Made by a program: the position numbers and the translations under genes. From NCBI GenBank assembly GCA_963801475.1, contig CAWDEX010000001.1, positions 496,001-560,000 on the forward strand: a DNA stretch of 64,000 nt. The letters are read 5' to 3'. The notes below the pieces were generated by a model. It did not search any database, was not told where the DNA came from, and was given only the letters and a program-made list of their open reading frames with translations. The DNA comes from DAOMFB01 sp963801475 (GTDB taxonomy: Bacteria > Acidobacteriota > Thermoanaerobaculia > UBA5066). Below, piece after piece: positions 21,948 through 31,748 of the stretch (position 1 is its first letter; every line of letters starts with the position of its first letter).

Positions 21948-24653
21948 ATGAGAACAGCTCCCGCCGTCCTGTCCCTTCTTCTACTCGCGGCCCCGGCCTT
22001 CGCCCAGAAGGCGAAGCCGAAGGGAAAGCCCGGGACGCCCGAGACCGCGGCGCCTGCCGCGAGCGCGCTCCCGGCCTCGAGCCTGAAGGCGTTCAAGGCG
22101 CGGCCGATCGGCCCCGCGCTGATGGGCGGGCGCGTTTCGGACATCGCGCTCGACCCGGAGAATCCGTACGCCTTCTGGGTCGCCCTCGCCACGGGGGGCG
22201 TGATGAAGAGCGTGAACGACGGCGGGACCTTCGAGGCGGTCTTCGAGAAGGAGTCCGTCGCCTCGATCGGCGCGATCGCGGTGGCGCCGTCCGACCCGAA
22301 GACGATCTGGGTCGGGACAGGCGAGGCGAACGACCGGAACAGCTCCGCCTGGGGTGACGGCGTCTACCGATCGGCGGACGGCGGGGCCACCTGGACGAAC
22401 GTGGGCCTCGGGTCGAGCAAGGCCGTCGCGCGAATCGCCGTCCACCCGAAGGACCCGAAGACCGTTTACGTCTGCGCCGCCGGAAGCCTCTGGCAGGCGG
22501 GGGGCGACCGGGGCCTCTTCAAGACGACGGACGGCGGGACGACGTGGAAGAAGATCCTCTCGGCCGCGCCTCCCGACGACGCGAAGACGGGGTGCGGAGA
22601 CCTCGTCATGGACCCGGCAGCTCCCGACATCCTTTACGCCACGTTGTACGCCCGGCTGCGGACGCCCTGGTCCTTCGTCTCCGGCGCCGACCTCACCGGT
22701 GGTCGCGACGTCGGCGGCCTTTTCCGGACGACGGACGGCGGGGGGACCTGGAAGAAACTGACGAACGGCCTCCCCGCGCGGACGCAGCGGATCGGCCTGG
22801 ACGTCTTCCGGAAGAACCCGAAGATCCTCTACGCGCTCGTCCAGACGGACGAGGGAGGCACCTCGCCGATCCGCGACACGAAGAGCAAACGGGGCGGCGT
22901 CTTCCGGTCGGAGGACGGAGGCGAGACCTGGGCGCGGATCAACCCGCTCAACCCGCGCCCCTTCTACTTCAGCCAGATCCGCGTCGACCCGGCGAACGAC
23001 AAGCGCGTCTGGGTGCTCGGAATCTCCTTCCACGTCTCGGACGACGCGGGCCAGACATTCCGCGATGACCTCGGGGACAAGGTCCACCCCGACGGGCACG
23101 CCATGGTGATCGACCCCAGGAACCCGAAGCGGGTCCTCCTCGGCACCGACGGTGGGCTCTACCTGAGCCTCGAGGGGGGGAAGAACTGGCAGCACCTCGA
23201 CCGCTTCGCGGCGGGGGAGTACTACCGGATCTCGCTCGACGACTCCGTGCCGTACCGGATCGCCGGAGGCCTCCAGGACAACCTGAACTGGGTCGGCCCG
23301 TCGGCCACCCGGTCGCGTGACGGGATCGTGAACGCCGACTGGATCAACCTCGGCGGGGGCGACGACTTCTACAACGTCTTCGACCCCGAGGACAGGGACG
23401 TCCTCTACGGCGAGTCGCAGGGGGGCGCCATCTTCCGGATGAACCTCCGGACGGGGGAGACGAAGCAGCTCCGCCCCGAGCCGGGCGAAGGGCAGCAGGC
23501 CTTCCGCTTCCACTGGTGCTCGCCCTTCGTCGCCAGCCGCCACGAGAAAGGGGCTCTCTACCTCGCCGGAAACCGCGTCTTCAAGCTGTCGAAGCGGGGA
23601 GACGAGTGGACGCCCGTGAGCCCCGACCTTTCGGCGCGAGATCCGGAAAAGATCTTCGCGGCCGGGAGCGGCGCGGAGAACTACGGCGTGGTCTACGCGC
23701 TCGCGGAGTCTCCGGTCGCGGCGGGCCTCCTCTGGGCCGGGACCGATGACGGGAAGCTCTGGGTCACGTCGGACGGCGGCGCCAGGTGGACCGATCTCAC
23801 GGCCGGCCTCCCCGCGGCCGCTAAGGGACAGTGGATCCAGTCGATCGAGGCGTCCGCCGCCGACGCGAACGCGGCGTACCTCGTCGTCTCGGCGTACCGG
23901 ACGGGAAACGAGGCGCCCCTGATCTACCGGACGGCCGATCTCGGGAAGACCTGGACGAGCGTGACGTCGAACCTTCCGGCGAAGGGCCCGGCAAAGGTCG
24001 TTCGCGAGCACCCGAAGAACCCGGACGTCCTCTTCGCGGGGACGGAATTCGGGCTCTTCGTCTCGCTGGACCGGGGCGGGAGCTGGACGAAGTTCGGGGG
24101 GCTTCCGACCGTCGCCGTTGACGACCTGAAGATCCACCCGCCGGACGGGGACCTCGTCGTCGCGACGCACGGCCGGAGCCTCTACGTTCTCGACGACGTC
24201 TCTCCGCTCGCGCAGGCGACGAAGGAGGCGCGCGGAAAGGACGCCGTCCTCTTCGAGCCGCGCCCGGCCCACGGGGTTTACCGTCTTCCCGGGTGGAGCG
24301 AGTGGAACGGAAAGGCGCACTTCCGCGGCGAGAACCCGCCGGACGGCGCCTTCCTGAACTTCTGGCTGAAGGAATACACGGGGGACGAGGTCCGGATCGC
24401 GATCACGAACGCGCAGGACCAGCAGGTGGCGACGCTCCGGGCGCCGGGGACCCCCGGCTTCGGCCGCGTCGTCTGGAACCTCCGGCCGATTCGCGAGACG
24501 GACCGCGAGAGAGGAGGCGGCGGCGGAGGGGCTTTCGGCGAGCCGCCGAAGTTCGTCCCGCCGGGCGACTACACCGTGACCCTGACGTACGGCCGGACGA
24601 AGGCGAAGCAGAAGCTGAAGGTGACCCTCGCCGAGGGGATCGAGACGAAGTAG
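21948..24653 (+). CDS. Large exported BNR/sortilin-like beta-propeller protein
   Basis: A 901-residue protein with a signal peptide (about 1-22, ending AFAQ), then a long array of BNR/Asp-box blades of the form S/T-x-D-G-G-x-T-W (for example TTDGGTTWKK, SEDGGETWAR, TSDGGARWTD), the VPS10/sortilin- or xyloglucanase-like ten-bladed propeller fold. A C-terminal beta-sandwich of about 130 residues follows, with a Gly-rich loop. Such proteins are annotated as glycosyl hydrolases, but I see no clear catalytic acid pair; a binding role is equally possible. The stop TAG abuts the GTG of the next gene with no gap, indicating coupled translation. Confidence 0.85.
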   Translation: MRTAPAVLSLLLLAAPAFAQKAKPKGKPGTPETAAPAASALPASSLKAFKARPIGPALMGGRVSDIALDPENPYAFWVALATGGVMKSVNDGGTFEAVFEKESVASIGAIAVAPSDPKTIWVGTGEANDRNSSAWGDGVYRSADGGATWTNVGLGSSKAVARIAVHPKDPKTVYVCAAGSLWQAGGDRGLFKTTDGGTTWKKILSAAPPDDAKTGCGDLVMDPAAPDILYATLYARLRTPWSFVSGADLTGGRDVGGLFRTTDGGGTWKKLTNGLPARTQRIGLDVFRKNPKILYALVQTDEGGTSPIRDTKSKRGGVFRSEDGGETWARINPLNPRPFYFSQIRVDPANDKRVWVLGISFHVSDDAGQTFRDDLGDKVHPDGHAMVIDPRNPKRVLLGTDGGLYLSLEGGKNWQHLDRFAAGEYYRISLDDSVPYRIAGGLQDNLNWVGPSATRSRDGIVNADWINLGGGDDFYNVFDPEDRDVLYGESQGGAIFRMNLRTGETKQLRPEPGEGQQAFRFHWCSPFVASRHEKGALYLAGNRVFKLSKRGDEWTPVSPDLSARDPEKIFAAGSGAENYGVVYALAESPVAAGLLWAGTDDGKLWVTSDGGARWTDLTAGLPAAAKGQWIQSIEASAADANAAYLVVSAYRTGNEAPLIYRTADLGKTWTSVTSNLPAKGPAKVVREHPKNPDVLFAGTEFGLFVSLDRGGSWTKFGGLPTVAVDDLKIHPPDGDLVVATHGRSLYVLDDVSPLAQATKEARGKDAVLFEPRPAHGVYRLPGWSEWNGKAHFRGENPPDGAFLNFWLKEYTGDEVRIAITNAQDQQVATLRAPGTPGFGRVVWNLRPIRETDRERGGGGGGAFGEPPKFVPPGDYTVTLTYGRTKAKQKLKVTLAEGIETK

Positions 24654-25637
24654 GTGGGGGGCGCCGCGCAGCCCGAGGTCGTCGACGCGGTCGTGGCGCT
24701 CCGGGAGAAGGGAATCCTCGGCGATCCCCCCGCGTCGCATCTCCTTCGCGTCGCGCGGGGCGATCTCGTGTCGGTGCGACTGGAGATCCGGACGCTCCTC
24801 TACTTCGGCGTCCTCCTCCTGACGACCGGCGTCGGCCTCTTCCTCAAGCTGAACCACGACCGGATCGGTCCGGCGGTCATCGCCGCCGGGCTCGGCCTGG
24901 CGGCGGCGGCCTGCTTCGTTCAGGTCTTCCGGCGGGCGGCGCCCTTCACGTGGAGCCGGGCGGCCGATCCGGGCGTCGCCTTCGACTACGTCCTCCTGCT
25001 CGGCCTCCTCCTGGTCGCGTCCGATCTCGCCTACGTCGAGGTGCAGTTCAGGGTCGTCGGGCCGGACTGGCCGTACCACCTTCTCGCCGTCTCCCTTCTC
25101 TGCCTCGTCGCGGCGTTCCGGTGGGACTCGGCGGTAGCCCTCGGTCTGGCCCTGACGTCGTTCGCGGCCTGGCGTGGCGTCGCGGTCAACGTCCTCAAGG
25201 GAGCGCTCGGCCCGGGCCGCCCCGAGGAGACGCGCTGGAATGCGATCGTCTGCGGCCTTCTCTTCGTGTTGCTCGGCGTGGCCCTTGTCCGCGTCGGGAA
25301 GAAGCCCCACTTCGAGGAGGTCTGGGTCAGCTTCGGCCTCCTCCTCCTCCTCGGCGGGCTTCTCTCGGGAGTCTTCGCGGACCCCTCTCACTGGGGACTG
25401 TGGCTCGCCGCGCTCGCGGCGGTCTCGGCCGTCGTCGTCTGGCGGGCGTTCCGTGCGGGGCGGACGCTCTACTTCGCCGAAGGGGTCGTCGCCGCGTACC
25501 TTGGGTCTCTCCGCCTGCTCTTCGAGGCATTTCGGAATCTCCATTCCGGATCGGCGTTCGCCCTGGTCGTAGCGGCGTCGGCGGTCGGGGTGCTGGCGCT
25601 CATCGTCGCCGCGCACCGGAGGATGAAGGCGCCATGA
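24654..25637 (+). CDS. DUF2157-like multi-helix membrane protein
   Basis: A 327-residue protein whose GTG start directly follows the stop of the BNR-protein gene. An N-terminal cytoplasmic helical part (about 1-45, with VVALREKGILGD) precedes about ten hydrophobic helices with few charged loops, as in the DUF2157 group. There are no transport or catalytic motifs. It overlaps the next gene by four bases (ATGA, 25634-25637). The pairing of two such membrane proteins suggests a heteromeric complex, an inference from gene order only. Confidence 0.72.
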   Translation: MGGAAQPEVVDAVVALREKGILGDPPASHLLRVARGDLVSVRLEIRTLLYFGVLLLTTGVGLFLKLNHDRIGPAVIAAGLGLAAAACFVQVFRRAAPFTWSRAADPGVAFDYVLLLGLLLVASDLAYVEVQFRVVGPDWPYHLLAVSLLCLVAAFRWDSAVALGLALTSFAAWRGVAVNVLKGALGPGRPEETRWNAIVCGLLFVLLGVALVRVGKKPHFEEVWVSFGLLLLLGGLLSGVFADPSHWGLWLAALAAVSAVVVWRAFRAGRTLYFAEGVVAAYLGSLRLLFEAFRNLHSGSAFALVVAASAVGVLALIVAAHRRMKAP

Positions 25638-26809
25638 GAGGCGAGATCGCCGCCTTCGAGCGTGCCGCCGCCGTCTGCGATGCGGCGCGGGGCTGGAGAA
25701 CGGCGGGGATCATCGACGTCGTCGCCGAGGAGGCGATCGAGAGGGAGTTTCCGGATACCCGGGTCCGGCCGTCGCCGGTCTGGCGTGTCCTGACGTTCCT
25801 CTTCGTGACGGTGATCGTCATCGGGGTCTTCTTCGCCGTGTCACTTAGCGGCGTTCGCGGCATGATGGGACTGGCCTTCCTCTGCCTGCTCGCTGGCGGC
25901 GCCCTGGTCGCGGCGACCGAGGTCCAGGAGCAGGCCCCGTCCTTCGCCCGGCGCGGCGGGGCTGGAGCAACCGCCTTCTGGGCGGGGGTCTTCCTGACGG
26001 TGGCCGCCGGCCTCTTCTTCGGAGAGGTCCTCAGGCTCCGGAGCGAAGCCGGACTCGAGATCACCCTGGCCGTCTCCGTCCTCGTCTGGGGAGCGGCCTC
26101 GTGGCGATGGGGCGATGCGATCTACACGCTCTTCTCGTCCGTGTCGCTGTTCCTTCTCCTCGCCCGTCAGCCGTATGGACGCCTTCTCTGGGTGGCCGTC
26201 GGCGCCGGACTGGCGGCGCTCGCGAGGAGGCGCCTCGACGAGCGCTCGTGGCCGCCGCCTCATCGGGAATCCGTTGCGACGCTCCTGGTCGTGGCTCTCG
26301 CGGCGGTCTATGCGGCGACCAACTTCTGGTCCGTGGAGACGTGGTCGATCGAGAGGCTTCGCCCCGATTTCACGTGGACCGAGCCGACCAGCGCAGCGCT
26401 GGCCGCCGCGATGACTGTCACCGCGCTGATGCCGGTCGCCGTCCTCGCGTGGGGGATCCGGACGCGCCGGGTCTTCCTGATCGACACCGGAGCGCTCTTC
26501 CTCGTCCTCTCGGCCGTCACGCTCCGTCATTACGTCCGCGTGGCGCCCCTCTGGGCCGTTCTGGCCGGCGCGGGCGCGATCCTTCTCGGTGTCGCCCTCG
26601 CGCTCGAGCGCTGGCTCTCCCGAGGGGCAGGAAAGGAGCGCGGCGGCTTCACCGCCGAGCCGCTCTTCTCGGACGAGACGAAGGCGCGGCTCCTCCAGAC
26701 GATCCCCGTCGCGGCGACGCTCCAGCCGGAGGCGCCTCCGCCTCCGGAGAAGGGGTTCACTCCGGGGGGCGGATCCTTCGGCGGGGGCGGCGCGAGCGAG
26801 CGGTTCTGA
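25634..26809 (+). CDS. Multi-helix membrane protein with Gly-rich C-terminal tail
   Basis: A 391-residue protein translated in ATGA overlap with the previous gene. The N-terminus is cytoplasmic (about 1-50, ending RPSPVW), followed by about ten membrane helices and a soluble end carrying PPPPEKGFTPGGGSFGGGGASERF-like glycine-rich sequence. The tail resembles those of TPM/YgcG-type membrane proteins, but the TPM domain itself is not seen. It may be the partner of the preceding DUF2157-like protein. The function is not assigned. It ends convergently against the RmlD-like gene, within TGATCA. Confidence 0.7.
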   Translation: MRGEIAAFERAAAVCDAARGWRTAGIIDVVAEEAIEREFPDTRVRPSPVWRVLTFLFVTVIVIGVFFAVSLSGVRGMMGLAFLCLLAGGALVAATEVQEQAPSFARRGGAGATAFWAGVFLTVAAGLFFGEVLRLRSEAGLEITLAVSVLVWGAASWRWGDAIYTLFSSVSLFLLLARQPYGRLLWVAVGAGLAALARRRLDERSWPPPHRESVATLLVVALAAVYAATNFWSVETWSIERLRPDFTWTEPTSAALAAAMTVTALMPVAVLAWGIRTRRVFLIDTGALFLVLSAVTLRHYVRVAPLWAVLAGAGAILLGVALALERWLSRGAGKERGGFTAEPLFSDETKARLLQTIPVAATLQPEAPPPPEKGFTPGGGSFGGGGASERF

Positions 26810-27661
26810 TCAGCCTGCCCGGCGCGTCTCGGCGAAGCGGTAGAGCGCGCTCCGCCAGTCGGGGAGCTCGATGCCGGCGTCGGCGAGCTTGTTGTTCGAG
26901 AGGGCGCAGTTGCGCGGGCGCGGTGCCTTGAGACCCGCCTTCTCGAGCGACATCGCCGAGACGTTCGTCCTGCTTCCCATCATCCGGGCCAGCTCCAGCG
27001 CCAGCTCGTGCCAGCTCGTCGACCCCGAGCTGACGCAGTGGTAGAGGCCGTACGGAAGCTTCTTCTCGAGGAGCCGCTGGATGACCCGCGAGACGTCCTC
27101 GACGTAGCTCGGCGTGACCGTCCGGTCGTAGAACGCCCGGACCGGCTCCCCCTTCGCGAGCATGTCGGCCATCTTCCCGATGCTGCTCGTCCGCCCCTCG
27201 CCGCCGAAGAGGCTCTCCACCCGGAGGACGTAGTGCTTCGGCGCACGGGGAGCGAGGATCTCCCCGAGCAGCTTCGAGGCGCCGTAGACGCTGAGCGGGT
27301 TCGGAAGGTCCTTCTCGGTGTACGGGCGGGTCGCCTTCCCGTCGAAGACGTAGTCGCTCCCGAAGTGGACGAGGAGGGCGTCGCAGGCGGCCGCCGCGTC
27401 GGCCAGGGCGCCGACGCCGAAGCCGTTGGCCGCGAGAGCCGCCTTCGGGTTCTCCTCGGCGCCGTCCACGTCGTTCCAGGCCGCGCAGTTCAGGACGACG
27501 GTCGGGCGGAGCTTGACGACCCGCTCGGCGACGGCGGCCCGGTCGGCCACGTCGAGGCTCTCCCGCGTCAGACCGAACACCTCGTGCCCCTTCTGGAGGT
27601 CCCGGAGCAGGACCTTCCCGAGCTGGCCCCCGGCCCCGGTCACGACGATCCGGTGAGACAT
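26810..27661 (-). CDS. rfbD: dTDP-4-dehydrorhamnose reductase (RmlD/RfbD-like)
   Basis: A 283-residue short-chain dehydrogenase of the RmlD substrate-binding family. It reduces dTDP-4-keto-L-rhamnose to dTDP-L-rhamnose with NAD(P)H. The Rossmann motif GAGGQLGK is at 8-15. NCAAWNDVDGAEENP carries the usual family block, YVFDG is present, and the active-site YxxxK is YGASK. The start at MSHRIVVTG is the natural N-terminus; the longer frame to 27913 is a shadow. The other rhamnose genes (rmlA, B, C) are not nearby, so a related nucleotide-sugar reductase is possible. Divergent from the oligopeptidase gene. Confidence 0.9.
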   Translation of the reverse strand: MSHRIVVTGAGGQLGKVLLRDLQKGHEVFGLTRESLDVADRAAVAERVVKLRPTVVLNCAAWNDVDGAEENPKAALAANGFGVGALADAAAACDALLVHFGSDYVFDGKATRPYTEKDLPNPLSVYGASKLLGEILAPRAPKHYVLRVESLFGGEGRTSSIGKMADMLAKGEPVRAFYDRTVTPSYVEDVSRVIQRLLEKKLPYGLYHCVSSGSTSWHELALELARMMGSRTNVSAMSLEKAGLKAPRPRNCALSNNKLADAGIELPDWRSALYRFAETRRAG

Positions 27662-27755
27662 CCCCGGGAGCCTAGCCGAATCCGCGCCGGGGCGGAAACC
27701 CGGGAGGGGGCCGGCCCGTAGTAGGGTCTGCGGAGAATCCGCCTCGGGAGGTCGT

Positions 27756-29898
27756 GTGAAAACTGTGGCATTGATCGCCGGTCTCGTCGTCCTCGCGCCG
27801 GGAGCCCTCCTCGCGGAAGACTCCCCGAAGCCTCCGGTCGCCCGGAAGGTGGACCACGTGACGGAGCTCCACGGGGAGAAGCTCTCCGACCCGTATTTCT
27901 GGCTCCGGAACAAGCCGGACCCGGAGGTGAAGGCCTACCTCGACGCGGAGAACGCCTACACCGACGCGGTCATGAAAGGGACCGAGGCGCTTCAGGAAAC
28001 GCTTTACAAGGAGATCGTCTCGCACATCAAGGAGACCGACCTCTCCGTCCCGTACCGGTTCGGCGGCTGGCTCTACTACTCGCGCTTCGAAAAGGGGAAG
28101 CAGTATCCCGTCCTCTGCCGGAGGAAGGTCCCACCCGGCCCCGGCGCGGCCGAAGGGCCCGAGCAGGTGCTCCTCGACGTGAACAAGCTGGCCGAGGGCG
28201 AGAAGTTCATGTCGATCGGCGCGTTCCAGGTGAGCGACGACGGGAACCTCCTCGCCTACTCGACCGACAACACCGGTTTCCGGCAGTACCGGCTGCAGGT
28301 GAAGAACCTCGCGACCGGGGAGCTCTTCCCCGAGCGGGTCGAGAAGACGACGTCGTTGGCCTGGGCGGCCGACAACAAGACGCTCTTCTACGGCGTGGAG
28401 GACCCGGCGAAGCGGTCGTACCGGATCTACCGGCACCGCCTCGGCGAGCCGGTCGAGAAGGACGCCGTCGTGTGGGAGGAGAAGGACGAGCGGTTCGAGA
28501 CCTTCGTCTCCCGGTCGAGGAGCCGCACCTACCTCTACATCGGCTCCCAGAGCCACACGGCCTCGGAGTGGCGCTTCCTTCCGGCCGGCACGCCCGACGC
28601 CGCGTGGGCCGTCCTTCAGCCGCGCGAGGCGGAGCACGAATACGACCTGGAGGACCGCGGCGACCACTTCTGGATCCGCACCAACTCCGGGGGCCGGAAT
28701 TTCCGGCTCGTCACGGCGCCGGTCTCGAGTCCGGGCAAGACGAACTGGAAGGAGGTCTTGCCGCATCGCTCGAACGTCATGCTGCAGGGCGTCGTCGGTC
28801 TTCAAGGACTTCTGGGTCGCCACGGAGCGCGAGAACGGCCTCGTCAGCTACAAGGTGACGTCGTTCCGGGACGGCGCGACGAGGTCCGTGACCTTCCCCG
28901 AGCCGGCCTACTCGACCTACCCCAGCGACAACAGGGAGTTCGACGCCACGGCGTTCCGCTACCGCTACCAGTCGCTCGTGACGCCCGAGTCGGTCTTTGA
29001 CTACGACGTGAAGGCGGGGACGTCGGCGCTCCTGAAGGAGACGGAGGTCCCCGGGTACGACCGGAATCTCTACCGCTCCGAGCGGCTGTGGGCGACGGCG
29101 AAAGACGGCACGAAGGTCCCTGTCTCGGTCGTCTGGCGCGCCAAGTCCTCGAAGGAGACGACGGCGAAGACGCTGAAGGACGGTCCCTTCGCGATGCTCC
29201 TCGGAGGTTACGGCTCGTACGGGGCCGCCATGGACCCGACCTTCAACCCGGCCATCCTGCCGCTCCTCGACCGCGGCCTGGTCTACGGCTACGCCCACAT
29301 CCGCGGCGGAGGCGAGATGGGGAAGCCGTGGCACGACGCCGGGAAGATGATGAACAAGAAGAACACCTTCACGGACTTCGTCGACTGCGCCGAGGACCTG
29401 ATCGCGCGGAAGGTCACGTCGAAGGACCGGCTCGTCATCACGGGCGGCAGCGCCGGCGGGCTGCTCATGGGCGCCGTGACGAACATGCGACCCGACCTCT
29501 TTGCAGCCGTCGTCTCCTACGTCCCGTTCGTCGACGTCATCAACACGATGAACGACGAGACGCTCCCGCTGACGGTGGGCGAGTTCGAGGAGTGGGGGAA
29601 CCCGAAGATCAAGGCCGAGTACGACTACCTGAAGTCCTACTGCCCCTACACGAACCTCGCGGCGAAGGCCTACCCGCCGATTCTCGTGAAAACCTCCTTC
29701 AACGACAGCCAGGTCATGTACTGGGAGCCGGCCAAGTACGTGGCGAAGATGAGGACCCTCAAGACCGACGGAAACCCGCTTCTCCTGAAGACCAACATGG
29801 CCGGCGGCCACGGGGGCTCTTCGGGGCGGTACGACCGCTACAAGGAGCGTGCCTTCGACTACGCCTTCGTCCTGACGCAGCTCGGAATCTCGAAGTAG
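27756..29898 (+). pseudogene. Oligopeptidase B-like S9A peptidase, interrupted by a frameshift
   Basis: A prolyl-oligopeptidase-family serine peptidase of about 713 residues when both frames are joined. GTG 27756 follows GGGAGG and opens a signal peptide. The first frame (to 28796 or so) holds the N-terminal segment and most of the propeller, including YFWLRNKPDPEVKAYL and GGWLYYSRFEKGKQYPVL, which favours the oligopeptidase B branch. The second frame resumes at VFKDFWVATERENGL (28798) and contains the catalytic domain: Ser in GGSAGGLLMG, Asp in SFNDSQV, His in AGGHGGSSGR. Removing one G at 28797-28798 restores one continuous frame, so this is a 1-base insertion or an assembly error. All catalytic residues are intact. 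Confidence 0.9.
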
Positions 29899-29924
29899 GC
29901 GGGACGAGGCCGCCGTCTCCGCGG

Positions 29925-30734
29925 GTGCGGAGTGCTATCTTCGGGCAGCAACATTCGGTCGGAGTTGGCACCATTAATCCTGCCCTCATCGGCGCTATCG
30001 TTTCCGCAAGCACGCTCGCGGGCGCGCTCTTCGGAATGCGCTTCCGCAAGAAGCTGCCGGATACTCACGTCGCCACCGAGTCCCGGGACGCGGTGAAGCT
30101 CTGCGTCGGCCTCATCGCCACGATGACCGCGCTGGTCCTGGGCCTCGTCACGGCCTCCGCCAAGAGCCATTTCGATTCGGTGACGGCCGCCGTGAACCAC
30201 ACCGCCGTGGACATCCTGACGCTCGACCGTCTCCTCGCCCGTTACGGGCCGGAGACCCTGGAGATCCGGCTGGCCCTCAAGGAGGCAATCTCGCTCCGGG
30301 CCGGCATGATCTGGCCGCAGGACGCGACCCGGAAGGCCGACCTCGATCCGTCGCGGGCGCGAGCGGAGCTCGAGGCCATTCCGCAGAAGATACGCGCCCT
30401 GCCGGCGGCCGACGAGAACCAGACGTACCTCCGGTCGCGCGCGGCGGATCTCTGCGAAGCGCTGCTTCAGACCCGGTGGCTGGCGTCTGCGGAAGTGGAA
30501 TCGTCGATCCCTCTGCTGTTCGTCGCCACGCTCCTGTGCTGGCTCACGATCACATTCACGATCTTCGGGTTGCTCTCCCCGGGAAACGCCACGGTTCGCA
30601 CGGTCTTTCTCGTCTGCGCTCTGTCGGTCGGAAGCGCCGTTTTTCTCATCCTCGAGATGGACAGCCCGTTTCACGGCGTGATGAAGGTCCGCGGGGGGCC
30701 GATACACTTTGCCCTGGCGCATATGAACCAGTAG
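29925..30734 (+). CDS. DUF4239-like membrane protein
   Basis: A 269-residue protein with an N-terminal membrane helix (about 18-36), a second at about 60-78 (LCVGLIATMTALVLGLV), a soluble helical middle (80-190) and two C-terminal helices (about 195-245). This 2+2 layout with VGLIATMTALVLGL matches DUF4239. The start is uncertain: GTG 29925 is the only usual codon in frame, but it has no Shine-Dalgarno. An ATT at about 29973 has GGAG at good spacing but would be a rare start. It lies about 26 bases downstream of the oligopeptidase gene and is convergent with the CYTH-like gene. Confidence 0.75.
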   Translation: MRSAIFGQQHSVGVGTINPALIGAIVSASTLAGALFGMRFRKKLPDTHVATESRDAVKLCVGLIATMTALVLGLVTASAKSHFDSVTAAVNHTAVDILTLDRLLARYGPETLEIRLALKEAISLRAGMIWPQDATRKADLDPSRARAELEAIPQKIRALPAADENQTYLRSRAADLCEALLQTRWLASAEVESSIPLLFVATLLCWLTITFTIFGLLSPGNATVRTVFLVCALSVGSAVFLILEMDSPFHGVMKVRGGPIHFALAHMNQ

Positions 30735-30822
30735 CCGGGCCGGCGTCGCGACCCTGCGCCCCGAGGAAGACGTCGACGGCGAACCGAACGACGTGCGGGT
30801 CCTTGACGACGTCCGGCTTCAC
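30646..30822 (-). CDS. Possible small ORF, or frameshifted C-terminal end of the CYTH-like protein
   Basis: GTG 30822 overlaps the TGA of the CYTH-like gene (GTGA). The first 26 codons (VKPDVVKDPHVVRFAVDVFL...) are strongly GC3-biased and read like real protein; after that the codon bias fades while the frame stays open to 30646, antisense to the DUF4239 gene end. The CYTH-like gene just upstream contains a run of seven Gs (plus strand 30833-30839). Adding one base there would fuse this sequence in frame as that protein's C-terminus. Either reading is unproven. Confidence 0.35.
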   Translation of the reverse strand: MKPDVVKDPHVVRFAVDVFLGAQGRDAGPATGSYAPGQSVSAPRGPSSRRETGCPSRG

Positions 30823-31748
30823 TCGTGCGCCCGGGGGGGATTCCCCTTCAGCCGGTAGACGACTCCTGTCTTGGTGGCGCCGAGGGCGATCCAGTCCCTC
30901 GCGGCGTCCTGAAGGGCCAGGAAGAACTTCTCGCCGCGCGCGATCGCGGCCTCGTTGAGGTCCTCTCGCCGCTTGAACTTGATCTGGAACGCCCACTCCC
31001 CGATCAGGGGGCTGTGGTCGCCGCGGCTGCGCCAGAGGGCCACGTTCACCTTGGCCTTCATTCCGTTGCCGAAATCCAGCATCCCGATGTCCTGGAGAAC
31101 CTCCTCCACGATCATTCCGCTGACGAGTTCGATCCGCTCGCCCGACTTCTTCCTGATGACTTCGAGCGCCGGGAGAACGCGAATGATGGTGTCGAGGGAT
31201 CCGCGGTCGTTCTCGTGAACCGAGCTCAGACCGAACTCCACGTTGTGGGAATAGAGCATCCGGATCCCGCCGAGGCCGTCCTTGAGCGGAAGGGCTTCCG
31301 CCTTGAACTTGATCAGGTAGTCCCCGAAGATCCGCGGGCGGACGTCCGTCTCCGCAGCCTTCTGCAGGTCCGTCCCCCGGTACTTGAAGACGATTTCCGG
31401 GTCTCCGATCGGGAAGCCGTCCTTGTAAGGAACCCGGCGCCTCAGGATGAAGCCGTTGTTGTAGAGCCGGAAGTCGGGGGTGTCCACGAAGAGAACTTCC
31501 CGGATCTGGAGCGGCTCGTCCACGAAGCCCGTCATGTCGAAGCCGACGCCGCTCGCCTTGGCCGGCCGGCGCATCACCTTGGCGAAGTCGAAGAGGCTCT
31601 GCCGGGAGGTGAAGTGGTTCGGCCTCAGGATCAGCTTGCATTCGAGATACTTCAGCTCGTCCAGCGGAAGCCCGTCGCTGTACTTGCCCGGCTTCAGGTC
31701 GGGCACCCGCTTCACACGCTTCTCCGCGGTCTTCGTCATCTTTGCCAT
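30819..31748 (-). CDS. CYTH-like (triphosphate tunnel) domain protein
   Basis: A 309-residue soluble protein. The core resembles the CYTH/triphosphate tunnel fold: an early strand YLECKLIL (the ExK-type strand), then the block VLFVDTPDFRLYNNGFILRRR, a hallmark of CYTH and VTC4-like domains where acidic and basic residues line the tunnel, then EIVFKYRG. Family enzymes hydrolyse inorganic or organic triphosphates, or bind polyphosphate. The substrate here is unknown and the assignment is by motif only. AAGGAGT lies 9 bases before the ATG. It is the last gene of the long minus-strand cluster. A G7 run near its 3' end may hide a frameshift. Confidence 0.62.
   Translation of the reverse strand: MAKMTKTAEKRVKRVPDLKPGKYSDGLPLDELKYLECKLILRPNHFTSRQSLFDFAKVMRRPAKASGVGFDMTGFVDEPLQIREVLFVDTPDFRLYNNGFILRRRVPYKDGFPIGDPEIVFKYRGTDLQKAAETDVRPRIFGDYLIKFKAEALPLKDGLGGIRMLYSHNVEFGLSSVHENDRGSLDTIIRVLPALEVIRKKSGERIELVSGMIVEEVLQDIGMLDFGNGMKAKVNVALWRSRGDHSPLIGEWAFQIKFKRREDLNEAAIARGEKFFLALQDAARDWIALGATKTGVVYRLKGNPPRAHE

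Noticed and set aside
21981..25616. Long minus-strand frame opposite the BNR gene
   Set aside because: Arg/Asp/Glu-rich shadow translation, no family motifs, while the plus strand encodes clear BNR repeats.
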